Shown: in pieces, positions 17,733 through 28,701 of the stretch | Layout: each line of letters begins with the position of its first letter | How positions within the stretch are numbered: position 1 is the stretch's first letter | Assembly (NCBI RefSeq): GCF_004310325.1 | Contig: NZ_SIRT01000017.1 | Span: 1 to 64,000 of the forward strand | Length of the DNA: 64,000 nucleotides | Reading direction: 5' to 3' | DNA from: Hyunsoonleella flava | Lineage (GTDB): Bacteria > Bacteroidota > Bacteroidia > Flavobacteriales > Flavobacteriaceae | Position numbers and translations under genes: made by a program | The notes under the pieces: generated by a model | What the model saw: the letters and a program-made list of their open reading frames with translations, nothing else | The model's database searches: none | What the model was told of the DNA's origin: nothing

Positions 17733-19406
17733 TTAAATACCTTTTGGAATCGCGTCAATTAATTTCTGTGTGTATACTTTTTGGGGATTTGCATAAATAG
17801 CATCGGCATCCCCTAACTCTTCTATTTTACCTTCATTCATAACAAGTAATTGGTCTGCCATGTATTTCACCACAGCCAAATCATGAGATATAAAAATATA
17901 GGTGAAGCCAAAATCAGTTTTAAGCTCATTAAGTAAATTTAAAACCTGTGCTTGTACTGAAATATCCAAAGCTGATACGGATTCATCACAAATAATAAGT
18001 TTTGGCTGTAGTGCGATAGTTCTGGCAATACCGATACGTTGCCTTTGTCCTCCAGAAAATTCATGAGGATAGCGGTTAAAGACATCTTCTGATAAACCAA
18101 CTCTATCTAGAATTTCTAGTACTCGTGTTTTTCGCTGCTCGTCAGAATCATAAAGTTGATGCACTTTCATAGGTTCCATAATGGCTTTACCAACAGGAAT
18201 TCTTGGGTTTAATGATGCAAACGGATCTTGAAAGATAATCTGAATGTCTTTCCTTAAGGCTCTAGTCTCAGAAGTTGAAAGCTTTGTAATATCAATACCT
18301 TTATAAATAATAGCTCCTGAGGTAGCTTTGTCTAACTGTAAAATGGCATTTCCTAAAGTAGATTTCCCACAACCAGATTCTCCTACCAAACCTAAGGTTT
18401 CGCCTTCATATAATTGAAAAGTTACACCATCTACCGCTTTAAACGAAGCTGGTTTAGAAAACCAACCTGATTTTGAGACATATTCCTTTTCTACATCAAC
18501 AATTTCAAGCAATGGTGGCTGCCCATATAATTTTTTATGCTTTTTTTTACGTTCTGTTGAAGTTATAATTTCAGACTTTGAAGTATTGTTTAAAAAATCT
18601 TCAATGGTTGGCAATAATTTTAACCGTTCATCCAACGAAGGACGCGAGTTTATCAAAGCTTTGGTATAATTGTTTTGAGGATTCTTAAAAATGGTTTTAA
18701 TGTCACCTTGTTCTACGATTTCACCTTTATACATTACCAAGGCCCTATTGGCAATTTCAGAAATCAGAGCTAAGTCGTGCGTAATGAAGATGATACTCAT
18801 TTGGGTTTCAGTCTGAAGCTCTTTCAACAGATTGATAATCTCTTTTTGAACTGTAACATCCAGAGCCGTAGTGGGTTCATCTGCAATTAAAATATCGGGT
18901 TTACAGGCAATGGCCATGGCAATCATAACGCGTTGTTTTTGCCCACCTGAAATTTCATGAGGATACGCTTTATAAACGCGTTCGATATTTGGAAGCTTTA
19001 CCTTTTCAAATAAGGAAAGTGTTTCACCTTTAGCCTCATTTTTTTTAAGACTAGTATGTTGCAACAATATTTCCTGAACCTGTTTGCCACAGGTCATGGA
19101 TGGATTTAAAGAACTCATCGGTTCTTGAAAAATCATTGCGATTTTACAACCTCTTATATCTTGAAATGCCTTATTGGAAAGTTGTGTTAAGTCTACTTCA
19201 TTATAAAGAATTTGTCCACTAGAAATTTTTGAAATACGCTTGGGAAGTAATCCGAGAATTGCTAGTGAGGAAACAGATTTTCCCGACCCAGATTCGCCTA
19301 CAATACCTAGAATTTCATTTTTATTAAGGTGATATGAAATATTATGAATGACTTCATTTTCATTAAATGCAATAGAAAGATTTTTGATAGATAAAATAGG
19401 AGCCAT
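17733..19406 (-). CDS. peptide ABC transporter, fused double ATP-binding protein
   Basis: This 557-residue protein contains two full ABC ATPases of the DppD/DppF (OppD/OppF) type in one chain. The first (about 1-260) has Walker A GESGSGKS and signature SGGQKQRV; the second (about 300-557) has GESGCGKS and SGGQRQRIG. Each is followed by Walker B and H-loop ([20 protein letters not shown]). The YejF/GsiA layout is the same. No permease or binding protein gene is adjacent, so partners are encoded elsewhere. The oligopeptide substrate is inferred from the family. Confidence 0.93.
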   Translation of the reverse strand: MAPILSIKNLSIAFNENEVIHNISYHLNKNEILGIVGESGSGKSVSSLAILGLLPKRISKISSGQILYNEVDLTQLSNKAFQDIRGCKIAMIFQEPMSSLNPSMTCGKQVQEILLQHTSLKKNEAKGETLSLFEKVKLPNIERVYKAYPHEISGGQKQRVMIAMAIACKPDILIADEPTTALDVTVQKEIINLLKELQTETQMSIIFITHDLALISEIANRALVMYKGEIVEQGDIKTIFKNPQNNYTKALINSRPSLDERLKLLPTIEDFLNNTSKSEIITSTERKKKHKKLYGQPPLLEIVDVEKEYVSKSGWFSKPASFKAVDGVTFQLYEGETLGLVGESGCGKSTLGNAILQLDKATSGAIIYKGIDITKLSTSETRALRKDIQIIFQDPFASLNPRIPVGKAIMEPMKVHQLYDSDEQRKTRVLEILDRVGLSEDVFNRYPHEFSGGQRQRIGIARTIALQPKLIICDESVSALDISVQAQVLNLLNELKTDFGFTYIFISHDLAVVKYMADQLLVMNEGKIEELGDADAIYANPQKVYTQKLIDAIPKGI

Positions 19407-19622
19407 TTAAATATTAAAAAAGAAACTATCAAATATACTAAAATAGAATTTCTATGTTTTATTCATAGAAGCAAACACACGTGTAAGTTTTTTCTTTGTA
19501 GCAAATATGGGTTTCCCATAAAATTGATAAATAGCTCAAAATCAGCTAAAAAAGTGAGGGTTTTCTGAGAATAAAATACTATTTTCATCGGGTATATTAA
19601 TCTTTTTAACCAACCAACCCTC

Positions 19623-22600
19623 ATGAAAAAGTTTACTTTATGTCTCGTTGCGCTATTCAACGTACTCTTCATTTTTTCGCAGCAAAATGATGCTCCAAAA
19701 AGAATTTCGATTGCTAACCCTTCTCAATTTACTATTCAAAAAATTCAGAAAGCGGGTATAGATTTAAGTTGTGGCCCAAGGTTTATAAACAATAACTTGG
19801 AGCTGGAATTAAGTTATGCCGAAATACAAGAACTACAGAAAAGCGGTGTTAATTATCAGGTTTTAATTGATGATTTAACAACCTATTACAGCAATAGAAA
19901 TGCTTTTGACCTTCCAATTGCTAAAAACCAGCTAAGAAGCTTAAAGAAAAAACCAAAAAAACAGGCCAGTGGGTCTCTAACTCAAAAAAGTTTGAGTTTA
20001 CAGAATATTCTAGTCGGCAATCCAACTCAGCATGATGAATGTGAAGAAATTAATTGGCCCGTACCTACAAATTTTCAACTAGGTAGTATGGGTGGTTGCT
20101 TAACTGTAGATGAAACTTTAGCACAATTAGATTTAATGCGCAGTTTGTACCCAAACCTCATTTCCGTTAAAACGGATGCTTCACCTACTGGACAAACTAC
20201 TCATGGTAATTCCACAGGAGGAACTACATGGTTAGGGCAAACAGTATATTACGTAAGAATTTCTGATAATCCAGATATTGATGAAGCCGCAGAACCTGAA
20301 ACGTTGATTACTGGGATGATTCATGCTAGAGAGGTTAATAGCCTTATGAATATTATGTACTTCATGTGGTATATTCTAGAAAACTATGATAGCGACCCTT
20401 TTATTAAGAATATAGTTGATAATCAAGAATTATATTTTGTGCCAATAATTAATCCTGATGGATTACGTTGGAATGAAGTTATTGCACCAAACGGTGGTGG
20501 CTTACAAAGAAAAAATTTAAGACCCGGAGTTGCAGATAATGGCAGTACAAGTACATCAAATAATGTAAGAGGAATAGATTTAAATAGAAACTTTAATTAT
20601 TACTGGGGTTTTGATAATTCTGGTTCTTCACCTACACAAAGTAGTAATACATACAGAGGTGCATCTGCTGGATCAGAACCTGAAACCCAGATAATTCAAG
20701 ATTTCGTAGCTCAACATGATTTCAAAGTTGGAGTAAATCATCATTCGGGGTTAAATTCTATTGTAACTTCCTCATACAATGGCAGTCTTTCGGCAGCAGA
20801 TTCAGGTCGTGAAGATGAATACGCGAAGATATGTCATGACTTAACACATTACAACCGTTATATTTATGGTTCAGCGCCTAACACGTTAACAGCAGCTAAT
20901 GGTGATGCGAACGATTGGATGTTAGGAGGTCCCGCGGTTACATCTGGAGGACAAACCAGTTCTGGTTCAGGAAAAGACATCTTAGCTTTTGCTCCTGAAA
21001 ATGGAGACGATTTTTGGCCTTTACCTTCACAAATAACCCCTATTGCTCAAAGTGCTGTACGAACGAATTTCCTTTCAGTATTGTATTCGGGGAAATTTGC
21101 AAAACTACACGACCTAAATTTTAGCGCCATTTCTTCTACATCAGGAAATTTAACTTTTGGTGTTGAATATTTAGGAAAAACATATGATGACATTACACTA
21201 ACGGTTACTCCAGTTTCTTCCAACATTACTTCAATGACATCACCGTCTACTCAAACTGGTTGGACTAAACTGGAACAAAGAAATTTAACAGTATCTTATA
21301 CTTTAGCCGCAGGAATTCAACCAAATGATGAAATTGAATTTCAAGTAACTTTAAGTAACAATGATTTTGTGCTTTATCAAGCGAACTATGTTAAATATTA
21401 TCAATCTAACGTATTGTTTGCTGATAATCCTGATGCCACTGGAACATCTAATTGGTCTACATCAGGAGGTAGTTGGGGAACAACTTCTGACGCTTATTCA
21501 GGTTCGGCTGCAATAACAGACTCACCTTCTGGTTCCTACTCTAATAACGAAAACAAAACAATTACCTTAAACTCCTCTATCGACTTATCGGGAACCTCGC
21601 AGGCGTTAGTTCAATACTACGCTAAATGGGATTTAGAGCGTAATTATGATTTGGTACAAATTGAAGCAAGCACGAATGGAGGTGGTAGTTGGACTGCCCT
21701 TTGTGGAAATTATAATAAACCAGCTGCCGGATTTGATACCAATTTTCACTTAAATAAAAACACTTCAACTTTTAGAAACCACCAATCTACCAATGGAGAT
21801 ATTGTGTACGATGGAGATACCATGGATAAATGGGTGATGGAGGAAATTTATATTAATGCCACGGAAAATACATTTTTGTTAGGGCAAAGTAATGTGCAAA
21901 TCCGTTTCAGATTAAAAAGTGATAGCGTTAATAGAGAAGATGATTTAACCACTACTTTTGATGGGTTTACTTTTGATGATTTTAGAGTAATTAGTATTGA
22001 GACACCATGCGTATTGTCAATTCCTACAGCTGTTGCGACAAATAATGTTACAGAAACAGGAGCTTCCATTACATGGGATAATATTCCATCCTCAATTTAT
22101 GATTTAAGGTATCGTGAAGTTGGTACTCAAAACTGGAATGATGTTAATGGATTATCTACTCCAAATTACGACATCACAGGTTTGGCAAATTTAACGGACT
22201 ATGAAGTACAAGTTCGTGCAAACTGTGGGGCAAATAGTTCGGCATACTCCAGTTCAATTACATTTACAACTTTAGATGTACAGTTAAATTATTGTGCTTC
22301 AGCAAGTACTAATGTAAATGATGAATATATAAGTAGAGTACAATTGAATACTATTGATAATGCTTCTGGACCTTTGTTTTATTCAGATTTCACTAATATT
22401 TCTACACCGTTAGAAAAGGGTTCTCAGTATACTATTACTATTACACCAACTTGGACTGGACAAGTATATGCTGAAGCATACTCAGTTTGGATAGATTACA
22501 ACAGGGATGGAGACTTTGAAGATGCCGGAGAACAAGTGTTCACACAAAACCCAACTAATGCAACTAGTGTTAGCGGCAGTTTTACAGTGCCCTCAAGTGC

Positions 22601-25600
22601 AGTAGAAAATTCAACGAGAATGCGTGTTTCTATGCAATATAACCAAATCCCTGCATCATGTCAAACCTTTCAATATGGTGAAGTTGAAGATTATACTATT
22701 GTAATTGAAGGTGCTGGTCCAGATGTTACACCTCCATTTATAACATTGAACGGCACAACTCCAGTAAACGTTACGCTTGGTAGTGCTTATACTGAAGAAG
22801 GTGCAACAGCAACCGATAACCTTGATGGTGATATTTCAGCAAATATTGTTGTGGGTGGAGATACAGTAAACACTAATACTTTAGGAATTTATGTGGTAAC
22901 TTACGATGTAAGTGATGCTGCAGGAAATGCTGCTGCACAGGTAACGAGAACTGTAAATGTAGTTGATGCAATTCCTGGATGTTCAGGTGGAATTACAGCC
23001 TACCCTTACTCAGAAGGGTTTGAAGTTTCCATAGGAGCTTGGACACAAGCTTCTGGAGATGATTTAGATTGGTTGGTAATTTCTAATAATACACCTTCTA
23101 ATAATACGGGGCCATCTGGTGCTGTAGAAGGCAGCAGTTATATTTATGTTGAAGCATCAGGCAACGGAACAGGATATCCAAATAAGAGAGCTATTATTAA
23201 TTCGCCATGTTTTGATCTATCGGCTGCTAGTGCTGCGGATTTTAGTTTTCAATACCATATGTTTGGAGCTGCTGATATGGGTACTATTGATTTAGAAGTT
23301 AGTAATGATGATGGAGCAACTTGGTCGAGTATTTGGAGTCAGTCTGGAAATCAAGGTAATTCTTGGTTAACGGTTAATATTGATTTAGACACTTATGCTG
23401 GAGGAAGTATCCAGTTACGTTTTAACAGATTTGTAGGCAGCACGTGGCAAGCAGATATTGCTTTAGACGATATTAACTTAACCACGGTTGAACAAGACAC
23501 CACCGCTCCAGTGATTACCTTGGTGGGCACATCGCCAATAGATTTGAATGTTGGAGACACTTACACAGAACAAGGTGCCACGGCTACGGATAACATAGAT
23601 GGTGACATTACAGCCAATATTGTAATAGGAGGTGATATTGTAGACACCAATACGGCTGGTACTTATGTGGTAACCTATAATGTAAGTGACAATGCAGGTA
23701 ATACGGCGACACAAGTAACGAGAACGGTAAATGTTATTCCTGACACCACCGCACCAGTGATTACCTTAGTAGGCGCATCGACAATAGATTTAGATGTAGG
23801 CGGTACATATACAGAACAGGGAGCTACGGCTACGGACAATATTGATGGAGATATTTCAGCCAATATTGTAATAGGAGGTGATGTGGTGGACACCAACATA
23901 GGAGGCACTTATGTTGTAACCTACGATGCAAGTGATGCATCAGGCAACCCAGCAACACAGGTTACCAGAACGGTGAATGTTATTCCTGACACCACCGCCC
24001 CAGCGATTACTCTAGTAGGCGCATCGACAATAGATTTAGATGTAGGCGGTACATACACAGAACAGGGTGCCACGGCAACAGATAATATTGATGGTAATAT
24101 TACAGCCAACATTGTAATAGGCGGCGATACCGTAGACACCAATACGGCTGGTACTTATGTAGTAACCTATAATGTAAGTGACAATGCAGGAAATCCAGCG
24201 ACACAGGTTACTAGAACCGTAAATGTCATTCCAGACACCACCGCCCCAGTGATTACCTTGGTAGGCGCATCGACAATAGATATAAATGTTGGCGGTACAT
24301 ATACAGAACAGGGTGCAACAGCAACGGATAATATTGATGGTGATATTTCAGCAAATATTGTTATTGGAGGTGATCTGGTGGACACCAACATAGGAGGCAC
24401 TTACGTGGTAACCTACGATGTAAGTGATGCAGCAGGCAACCCAGCAACACAGGTTACGAGAACGGTAAATATTATTCCTGATACAACAGCCCCAGTGATT
24501 ACCTTGGTGGGAGCATCGCCAATAGATTTAAATGTTGGAGACACTTATACAGAAGAAGGCGCAACAGCAACAGATAATATCGATGGTGATATTTCAGCAA
24601 ATATTGTAATAGGAGGTGATACGGTGGACACCAACACAGGAGGCACTTATGTTGTGACCTACGATGTAAGTGATGCAGCAGGCAACCCAGCAACACAGGT
24701 TACGAGAACGGTAAATATTATTCCTGATACAACAGCCCCAGTGATTACCTTGGTGGGAGCATCGCCAATAGATTTAAATGTTGGAGACACTTATACAGAA
24801 GAAGGCGCAACAGCAACAGATAATATCGATGGTGATATTTCAGCAAATATTGTAATAGGAGGTGATACGGTGGACACCAACACAGGAGGCACTTATGTTG
24901 TGACCTATGATGTAAGCGACAATGCAGGCAATCCAGCAACACAGGTTACCAGAACGGTGAATGTTATTCCTGATACAACAGCCCCAGTGATTACCTTGAT
25001 TGGAGCATCGACTATAGATTTAGACGTTGGGGCAACATATACTGAACAGGGTGCTACGGCCACTGATAATATAGATGGCGACATTACAGCCAACATTATA
25101 ATAGGAGGCGATACGGTAGACACTAATACGGCTGGTACCTATGTAGTAACATTTAACGTAAATGATAATGCAGGCAATGCAGCGACACAGGTTATCAGAA
25201 CGGTGAATGTTATTCCCGATACAACAGCTCCAGTGATTACCTTGGTAGGCGCATCGACAATAGATTTAGATGTGGGCGGTACATACACAGAACAGGGTGC
25301 CACAGCTACGGATAATATCGATGGCGACATTACAGCCAACATTGTAATAGGCGGCGATATAGTAGACACGAATACAGCTGGTACATATGTAGTAACCTAC
25401 GATGTAAGTGATGCGGCAGGCAATCCAGCAACACAGGTTACGAGAACGGTGAACGTTATTCCAGATACTACTGCACCAGTGATTACCTTGGTAGGCGCAT
25501 CGACAATAGATTTAGATGTAGGCGGTACATACACAGAACAGGGTGCCACAGCTATTGACAATATAGATGGTGACATTACAGCCAACATTGTAATAGGAGG

Positions 25601-26723
25601 CGATACGGTGGACACCAATACGGCTGGTACATATGTAGTAACCTACGATGTAAGTGATGCGGCAGGAAATCCAGCAACACAGGTTACGAGAACGGTGAAC
25701 GTTATTCCAGACACCACCGTGCCAGTGATTACCTTGGTGGGAGCATCGACAATAGATTTAAATGTTGGAGACACTTATCCAGAACAGGGTGCCACAGCTA
25801 TGGACAATATAGATGGTGACATTACAGCCAACATTGTAATAGGCGGCGATATAGTAGACACCAATACAGCTGGTACATATGTAGTAACATACAATGTAAA
25901 TGATAATGCAGGAAACCCTGCCACAGAAGTTACACGTACTGTTAATGTAAACAGTGTTCCAACTGATGTAGTATTACATCAAGGATTTTTTGAATCTGGC
26001 TGGGACGGATGGATAGATGGAGGTACAGATTGTGCTAGACGTAATGATTCAAGATCTTATGAGGGAAATTTTTCGATAAGAATTCGTGATAATTCAGGAG
26101 TCGGCTCTTCAATGACATATTCTAATGTTGATTTAACTTCATTTGCTGAAGTGCAGGTTGACTTCTATTTTTATGTATATAGCATGGAAAATAATGAAGA
26201 CTTTTGGTTGCGCTTTTTTGATGGATCTTCTTGGATAACGGTAGAGACTTGGGCTAGAGCTATAGAAATTAACAATAACACATTTTATAATGCTACGGTA
26301 GTTATACCTGCATCTGTTTATAATTTCTCATCAAATTCCGGATTTAGATTCCAATGTGATGCATCAGGAAATGCGGATCAGATATTTATAGATCAAGTTA
26401 CAATTACAGGGTTTGGATCTCCTACAGGTAGTGGTAATACTCTAGTAAATTTAGGTGGCACCACGAAAACAGGTATAGATAAACAAGTTGAGGAAGAAGA
26501 GGAATTTATAGTATATCCTAATCCAGTCAAAGGAGAATTCATAAATGTGAGTGTACCAGGAACTTCGAATTTTGATTATAAAGTCATTAATATGATTGGA
26601 CAAATTGTAGCAGAAGGTAAATCTACTGGAAAAATAAAGGTAGATAGAATTGAGAGCGGTGTTTACATGTTACAAGTTTATGATGGAGATGAACTTTTAA
26701 CTAAACGGATTATAAAAGAATAA
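19623..26723 (+). CDS. giant secreted M14 zinc carboxypeptidase, T9SS substrate
   Basis: A 2366-residue exoprotein. Residues 1-20 are a signal peptide. The peptidase M14 domain (about 150-485) keeps the zinc site H234-A-R-E237, NPDG (277), RGIDLNRNF, the third ligand in GVNHHSG (373/374) and the catalytic Glu in PENG (459). Then follow a beta domain (about 600-790), a fibronectin III domain (about 795-885), a GEVED domain (about 890-1030, YNRDGDFEDAGEQ and GEVEDYTI), one Ig-like DUF5011 repeat (1034-1118), a MAM-like domain (1120-1290), ten tandem DUF5011 repeats (1292-2111), a jelly-roll-like domain and a type A T9SS sorting tail (about 2293-2366, VYPNPVKGEF, ending LTKRIIKE). It probably sits on the cell surface and digests peptides. 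Confidence 0.92.
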   Translation: MKKFTLCLVALFNVLFIFSQQNDAPKRISIANPSQFTIQKIQKAGIDLSCGPRFINNNLELELSYAEIQELQKSGVNYQVLIDDLTTYYSNRNAFDLPIAKNQLRSLKKKPKKQASGSLTQKSLSLQNILVGNPTQHDECEEINWPVPTNFQLGSMGGCLTVDETLAQLDLMRSLYPNLISVKTDASPTGQTTHGNSTGGTTWLGQTVYYVRISDNPDIDEAAEPETLITGMIHAREVNSLMNIMYFMWYILENYDSDPFIKNIVDNQELYFVPIINPDGLRWNEVIAPNGGGLQRKNLRPGVADNGSTSTSNNVRGIDLNRNFNYYWGFDNSGSSPTQSSNTYRGASAGSEPETQIIQDFVAQHDFKVGVNHHSGLNSIVTSSYNGSLSAADSGREDEYAKICHDLTHYNRYIYGSAPNTLTAANGDANDWMLGGPAVTSGGQTSSGSGKDILAFAPENGDDFWPLPSQITPIAQSAVRTNFLSVLYSGKFAKLHDLNFSAISSTSGNLTFGVEYLGKTYDDITLTVTPVSSNITSMTSPSTQTGWTKLEQRNLTVSYTLAAGIQPNDEIEFQVTLSNNDFVLYQANYVKYYQSNVLFADNPDATGTSNWSTSGGSWGTTSDAYSGSAAITDSPSGSYSNNENKTITLNSSIDLSGTSQALVQYYAKWDLERNYDLVQIEASTNGGGSWTALCGNYNKPAAGFDTNFHLNKNTSTFRNHQSTNGDIVYDGDTMDKWVMEEIYINATENTFLLGQSNVQIRFRLKSDSVNREDDLTTTFDGFTFDDFRVISIETPCVLSIPTAVATNNVTETGASITWDNIPSSIYDLRYREVGTQNWNDVNGLSTPNYDITGLANLTDYEVQVRANCGANSSAYSSSITFTTLDVQLNYCASASTNVNDEYISRVQLNTIDNASGPLFYSDFTNISTPLEKGSQYTITITPTWTGQVYAEAYSVWIDYNRDGDFEDAGEQVFTQNPTNATSVSGSFTVPSSAVENSTRMRVSMQYNQIPASCQTFQYGEVEDYTIVIEGAGPDVTPPFITLNGTTPVNVTLGSAYTEEGATATDNLDGDISANIVVGGDTVNTNTLGIYVVTYDVSDAAGNAAAQVTRTVNVVDAIPGCSGGITAYPYSEGFEVSIGAWTQASGDDLDWLVISNNTPSNNTGPSGAVEGSSYIYVEASGNGTGYPNKRAIINSPCFDLSAASAADFSFQYHMFGAADMGTIDLEVSNDDGATWSSIWSQSGNQGNSWLTVNIDLDTYAGGSIQLRFNRFVGSTWQADIALDDINLTTVEQDTTAPVITLVGTSPIDLNVGDTYTEQGATATDNIDGDITANIVIGGDIVDTNTAGTYVVTYNVSDNAGNTATQVTRTVNVIPDTTAPVITLVGASTIDLDVGGTYTEQGATATDNIDGDISANIVIGGDVVDTNIGGTYVVTYDASDASGNPATQVTRTVNVIPDTTAPAITLVGASTIDLDVGGTYTEQGATATDNIDGNITANIVIGGDTVDTNTAGTYVVTYNVSDNAGNPATQVTRTVNVIPDTTAPVITLVGASTIDINVGGTYTEQGATATDNIDGDISANIVIGGDLVDTNIGGTYVVTYDVSDAAGNPATQVTRTVNIIPDTTAPVITLVGASPIDLNVGDTYTEEGATATDNIDGDISANIVIGGDTVDTNTGGTYVVTYDVSDAAGNPATQVTRTVNIIPDTTAPVITLVGASPIDLNVGDTYTEEGATATDNIDGDISANIVIGGDTVDTNTGGTYVVTYDVSDNAGNPATQVTRTVNVIPDTTAPVITLIGASTIDLDVGATYTEQGATATDNIDGDITANIIIGGDTVDTNTAGTYVVTFNVNDNAGNAATQVIRTVNVIPDTTAPVITLVGASTIDLDVGGTYTEQGATATDNIDGDITANIVIGGDIVDTNTAGTYVVTYDVSDAAGNPATQVTRTVNVIPDTTAPVITLVGASTIDLDVGGTYTEQGATAIDNIDGDITANIVIGGDTVDTNTAGTYVVTYDVSDAAGNPATQVTRTVNVIPDTTVPVITLVGASTIDLNVGDTYPEQGATAMDNIDGDITANIVIGGDIVDTNTAGTYVVTYNVNDNAGNPATEVTRTVNVNSVPTDVVLHQGFFESGWDGWIDGGTDCARRNDSRSYEGNFSIRIRDNSGVGSSMTYSNVDLTSFAEVQVDFYFYVYSMENNEDFWLRFFDGSSWITVETWARAIEINNNTFYNATVVIPASVYNFSSNSGFRFQCDASGNADQIFIDQVTITGFGSPTGSGNTLVNLGGTTKTGIDKQVEEEEEFIVYPNPVKGEFINVSVPGTSNFDYKVINMIGQIVAEGKSTGKIKVDRIESGVYMLQVYDGDELLTKRIIKE
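23496..25955 (+). repeat. ten tandem in-frame 246-bp repeats (DUF5011 Ig-like)
   Basis: Ten units of exactly 82 codons run head to tail; each starts DTT(A/V)P and ends in TRTVN followed by three variable residues (mostly VIP or IIP). Units differ mostly by synonymous changes and a few alternates (ITAN/ISAN, DNAGN/DAAGN). Units 5 and 6 (24480 and 24726) form a nearly perfect duplicate: bases 24411-24661 equal 24657-24907. An eleventh, diverged unit lies upstream at about 22723-22975, separated by the MAM-like domain. Confidence 0.95.
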
Positions 26724-26744
26724 TTAATAGTAAAATAGATTCAT

Positions 26745-26777
26745 AAAACGTCCAAATTCTTAAAATTTGGACGTTTT
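26745..26777 (+). terminator. bidirectional intrinsic terminator
   Basis: AAAACGTCCAAATT pairs with AATTTGGACGTTTT around a 5-base loop, followed by a T run that runs into the stop codon of the convergent exonuclease gene. It serves the carboxypeptidase and possibly both genes. Confidence 0.85.
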
Positions 26778-26778
26778 T

Positions 26779-27492
26779 TTATACACGAATAATTTCATCA
26801 TCAGTAAGCAGTTCATCACCTCTTAATCTCAAGAAAATTTGAGCAACGGCTATAGTGTCTTTTTCACAATAATCAATGATTCTATCAATATTACCTTCTT
26901 CATAGTAAACGGCGTAAACCTCACTGCCATCTATATCATCTTTTGGAGAAGGGATGCCTAAAACATTTGTTAAAAGTTTTAGAGAGGTATAGGTTTTATA
27001 ATCGCCAAATTTCCACAACTCCAAAGTGTCTAGATGTGGGACTTCCCAAGGCTTTTTTCCGAAGAGATTCAATTTATAAGGCAATTCAATATTATGGATT
27101 ATCATACGACGAGCGATATAGGGAAAGTCAAATTCCTTACCATTATGGGCGCATAACAAATGCTTGTTTTGACTGAAATGAGTAATCAATAAATTCTTAA
27201 AACCCTTTAGAATGGTAATTTCATCTCCATAAAACGAAGTCACTCTAAACATTCTTCGTTGCCCTTGATAGTTAAAGTATCCAACCGAAATACATATAAT
27301 TTTACCAAATTCGGCCCAAATTCCTGCTCTATCATAGAATTCCTCAGGGGTGTATTCATCCTTTCTTTGATATTGCGTTTTATTCTCCCAAAGGGATTGT
27401 TTGGTGTCGTCTAATTCAGAAAAATTTTGAAACTCAGGTACGGTCTCTATATCAAGAAATAGTATGTTTTCTAAGTCTAATTTTTTAATCAT
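26779..27492 (-). CDS. 3'-5' exonuclease (DEDD superfamily, PolB-exonuclease-like)
   Basis: The 237-residue protein matches the predicted PolB-like 3'-5' exonuclease family (PF10108 type). Exo I is FLDIETVPE (Asp-x-Glu), Exo II lies in CAHNGKEFDFPYIARR, and Exo III is IDYCEKDTIAVAQ (Tyr/Cys-Glu-Lys-Asp). It would remove nucleotides from 3' ends using two metal ions; DNA or RNA substrate is not known. It overlaps the end of the upstream serine hydrolase gene by 8 bp, implying one transcript. Confidence 0.85.
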   Translation of the reverse strand: MIKKLDLENILFLDIETVPEFQNFSELDDTKQSLWENKTQYQRKDEYTPEEFYDRAGIWAEFGKIICISVGYFNYQGQRRMFRVTSFYGDEITILKGFKNLLITHFSQNKHLLCAHNGKEFDFPYIARRMIIHNIELPYKLNLFGKKPWEVPHLDTLELWKFGDYKTYTSLKLLTNVLGIPSPKDDIDGSEVYAVYYEEGNIDRIIDYCEKDTIAVAQIFLRLRGDELLTDDEIIRV

Positions 27493-28639
27493 TATTCATC
27501 ATTTTATAAGCCTCCTCAATATAAGTGTCAACGTCTGCCTTAAATTCGCCGAAGTAATCCTGTTTGACACGGTCGTGTCCTAATCGTACAATAATGATAT
27601 TATCCTCACGATTTACAATTACCATTTGGCCCAAGTGCCCACGCATCAAAAAGAAATCTTTGTCATTTTTATGATACAACCACCAACCATAACCATACTG
27701 CGGACTCTCAGGAAAACGTGGTTTTAAGGATTTAGCAACAAAAGTAGAATCTAATAGCTGTGTTCCATTCCATTTACCATAATCTTTATAAAGCTTACCT
27801 AGGCGCGCAAAATCTTTAGCATTACTCGCAATACAGCAATAGGCCTTTACCAAATCATGGTCTTCACTATCCACCTGCCATAGTGCTTCATTTTCTGAGC
27901 CCAAAGGCTTCCAGAATTTCTCTTCCAAATATTCATATAAGGTTTTACCCGTAGCTTTTTCAAGAACCATAGCCAACATTTGTGTATCGCCACTTGCATA
28001 TTTAAAAGATTTCCCAGGTTCTTGGATTACTTTTAACCCAAGCATTACTTTTTCTAAATCATCATCAAAATAGGCGCGTGTGGTAATGGAAAGCGGAGAA
28101 TAGTAAGCTTCATCCCAATTTGTGCCTGAAGCCATGGATGATAAATCACCTACTGTCATTTTGCTGGCCTCCTCTTCACAAAATTCTGGTAGAAAATCAC
28201 AAACAGGTTGGTCTAAATTTTCAATATACCCTTCCATAATGGCTTTACCCAACATAGCGGATACATAGCTTTTTGCCATAGAAAACGAGTTGGATTTTGA
28301 ATCTTCCCCAAAACCATCATAATAGTTTTCAAACCAAATGCTATCATTTTTTATAATAACATAGGCAATAGTACCATATTTCGCATTAACTTCATTTAAA
28401 GGTTTAGTTTCTGAAAATAAATTGTAGTTTTTATGATTTGGCCAAGGTTGAGGTTTGCCATTTGCAATTGGTTGATTAACAAAATGTTTGTAATCCTCTA
28501 GATAAGCGGTTGTATGACCTTTTAAATAGATGGTTCTTACGGCTTTGATTAGGTAATCCGTATCTGTGATATATAACACAATAATTGTTACGCTAATAAG
28601 AATTACGAGCCATTTAAATAGTTTTCTAAGGAATTTCAT
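27485..28639 (-). CDS. membrane-anchored serine hydrolase (beta-lactamase family class C)
   Basis: A 384-residue protein with an N-terminal membrane anchor (MKFLRKLFKWLVILISVTIIVLY, in two short parts). The catalytic SxxK motif lies in SMAKSYVSAML, and a YAS triad element in KYASGDTQML. The C-terminal HLGQMVIVNRE region occupies the KTG position. The family includes esterases, DD-peptidases and amidases; real beta-lactamase activity is unlikely. The frame extends to a TTG at 28648, but ATG 28639 is the natural start. It is the first gene before the exonuclease. Confidence 0.85.
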   Translation of the reverse strand: MKFLRKLFKWLVILISVTIIVLYITDTDYLIKAVRTIYLKGHTTAYLEDYKHFVNQPIANGKPQPWPNHKNYNLFSETKPLNEVNAKYGTIAYVIIKNDSIWFENYYDGFGEDSKSNSFSMAKSYVSAMLGKAIMEGYIENLDQPVCDFLPEFCEEEASKMTVGDLSSMASGTNWDEAYYSPLSITTRAYFDDDLEKVMLGLKVIQEPGKSFKYASGDTQMLAMVLEKATGKTLYEYLEEKFWKPLGSENEALWQVDSEDHDLVKAYCCIASNAKDFARLGKLYKDYGKWNGTQLLDSTFVAKSLKPRFPESPQYGYGWWLYHKNDKDFFLMRGHLGQMVIVNREDNIIIVRLGHDRVKQDYFGEFKADVDTYIEEAYKMMNND

Positions 28640-28701
28640 TATGTACAATTAAACGTACATAAATATAATGATTTCAGGTGAATCGGATTATGGTCTGCAC
28701 A

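Noticed and set aside
23478-25618. Regular minus-strand open frames opposite the carboxypeptidase repeats
   Set aside because: They recur with the 246-bp period and simply mirror the codon pattern of the sense strand.
23496-25955. CRISPR-like or satellite array
   Set aside because: The repeat unit is 246 bp, in frame, contiguous without spacers, and encodes a known domain.
27485-28639. Beta-lactamase resistance gene
   Set aside because: Class C fold with a membrane anchor but no proper KTG motif; general serine hydrolase family.
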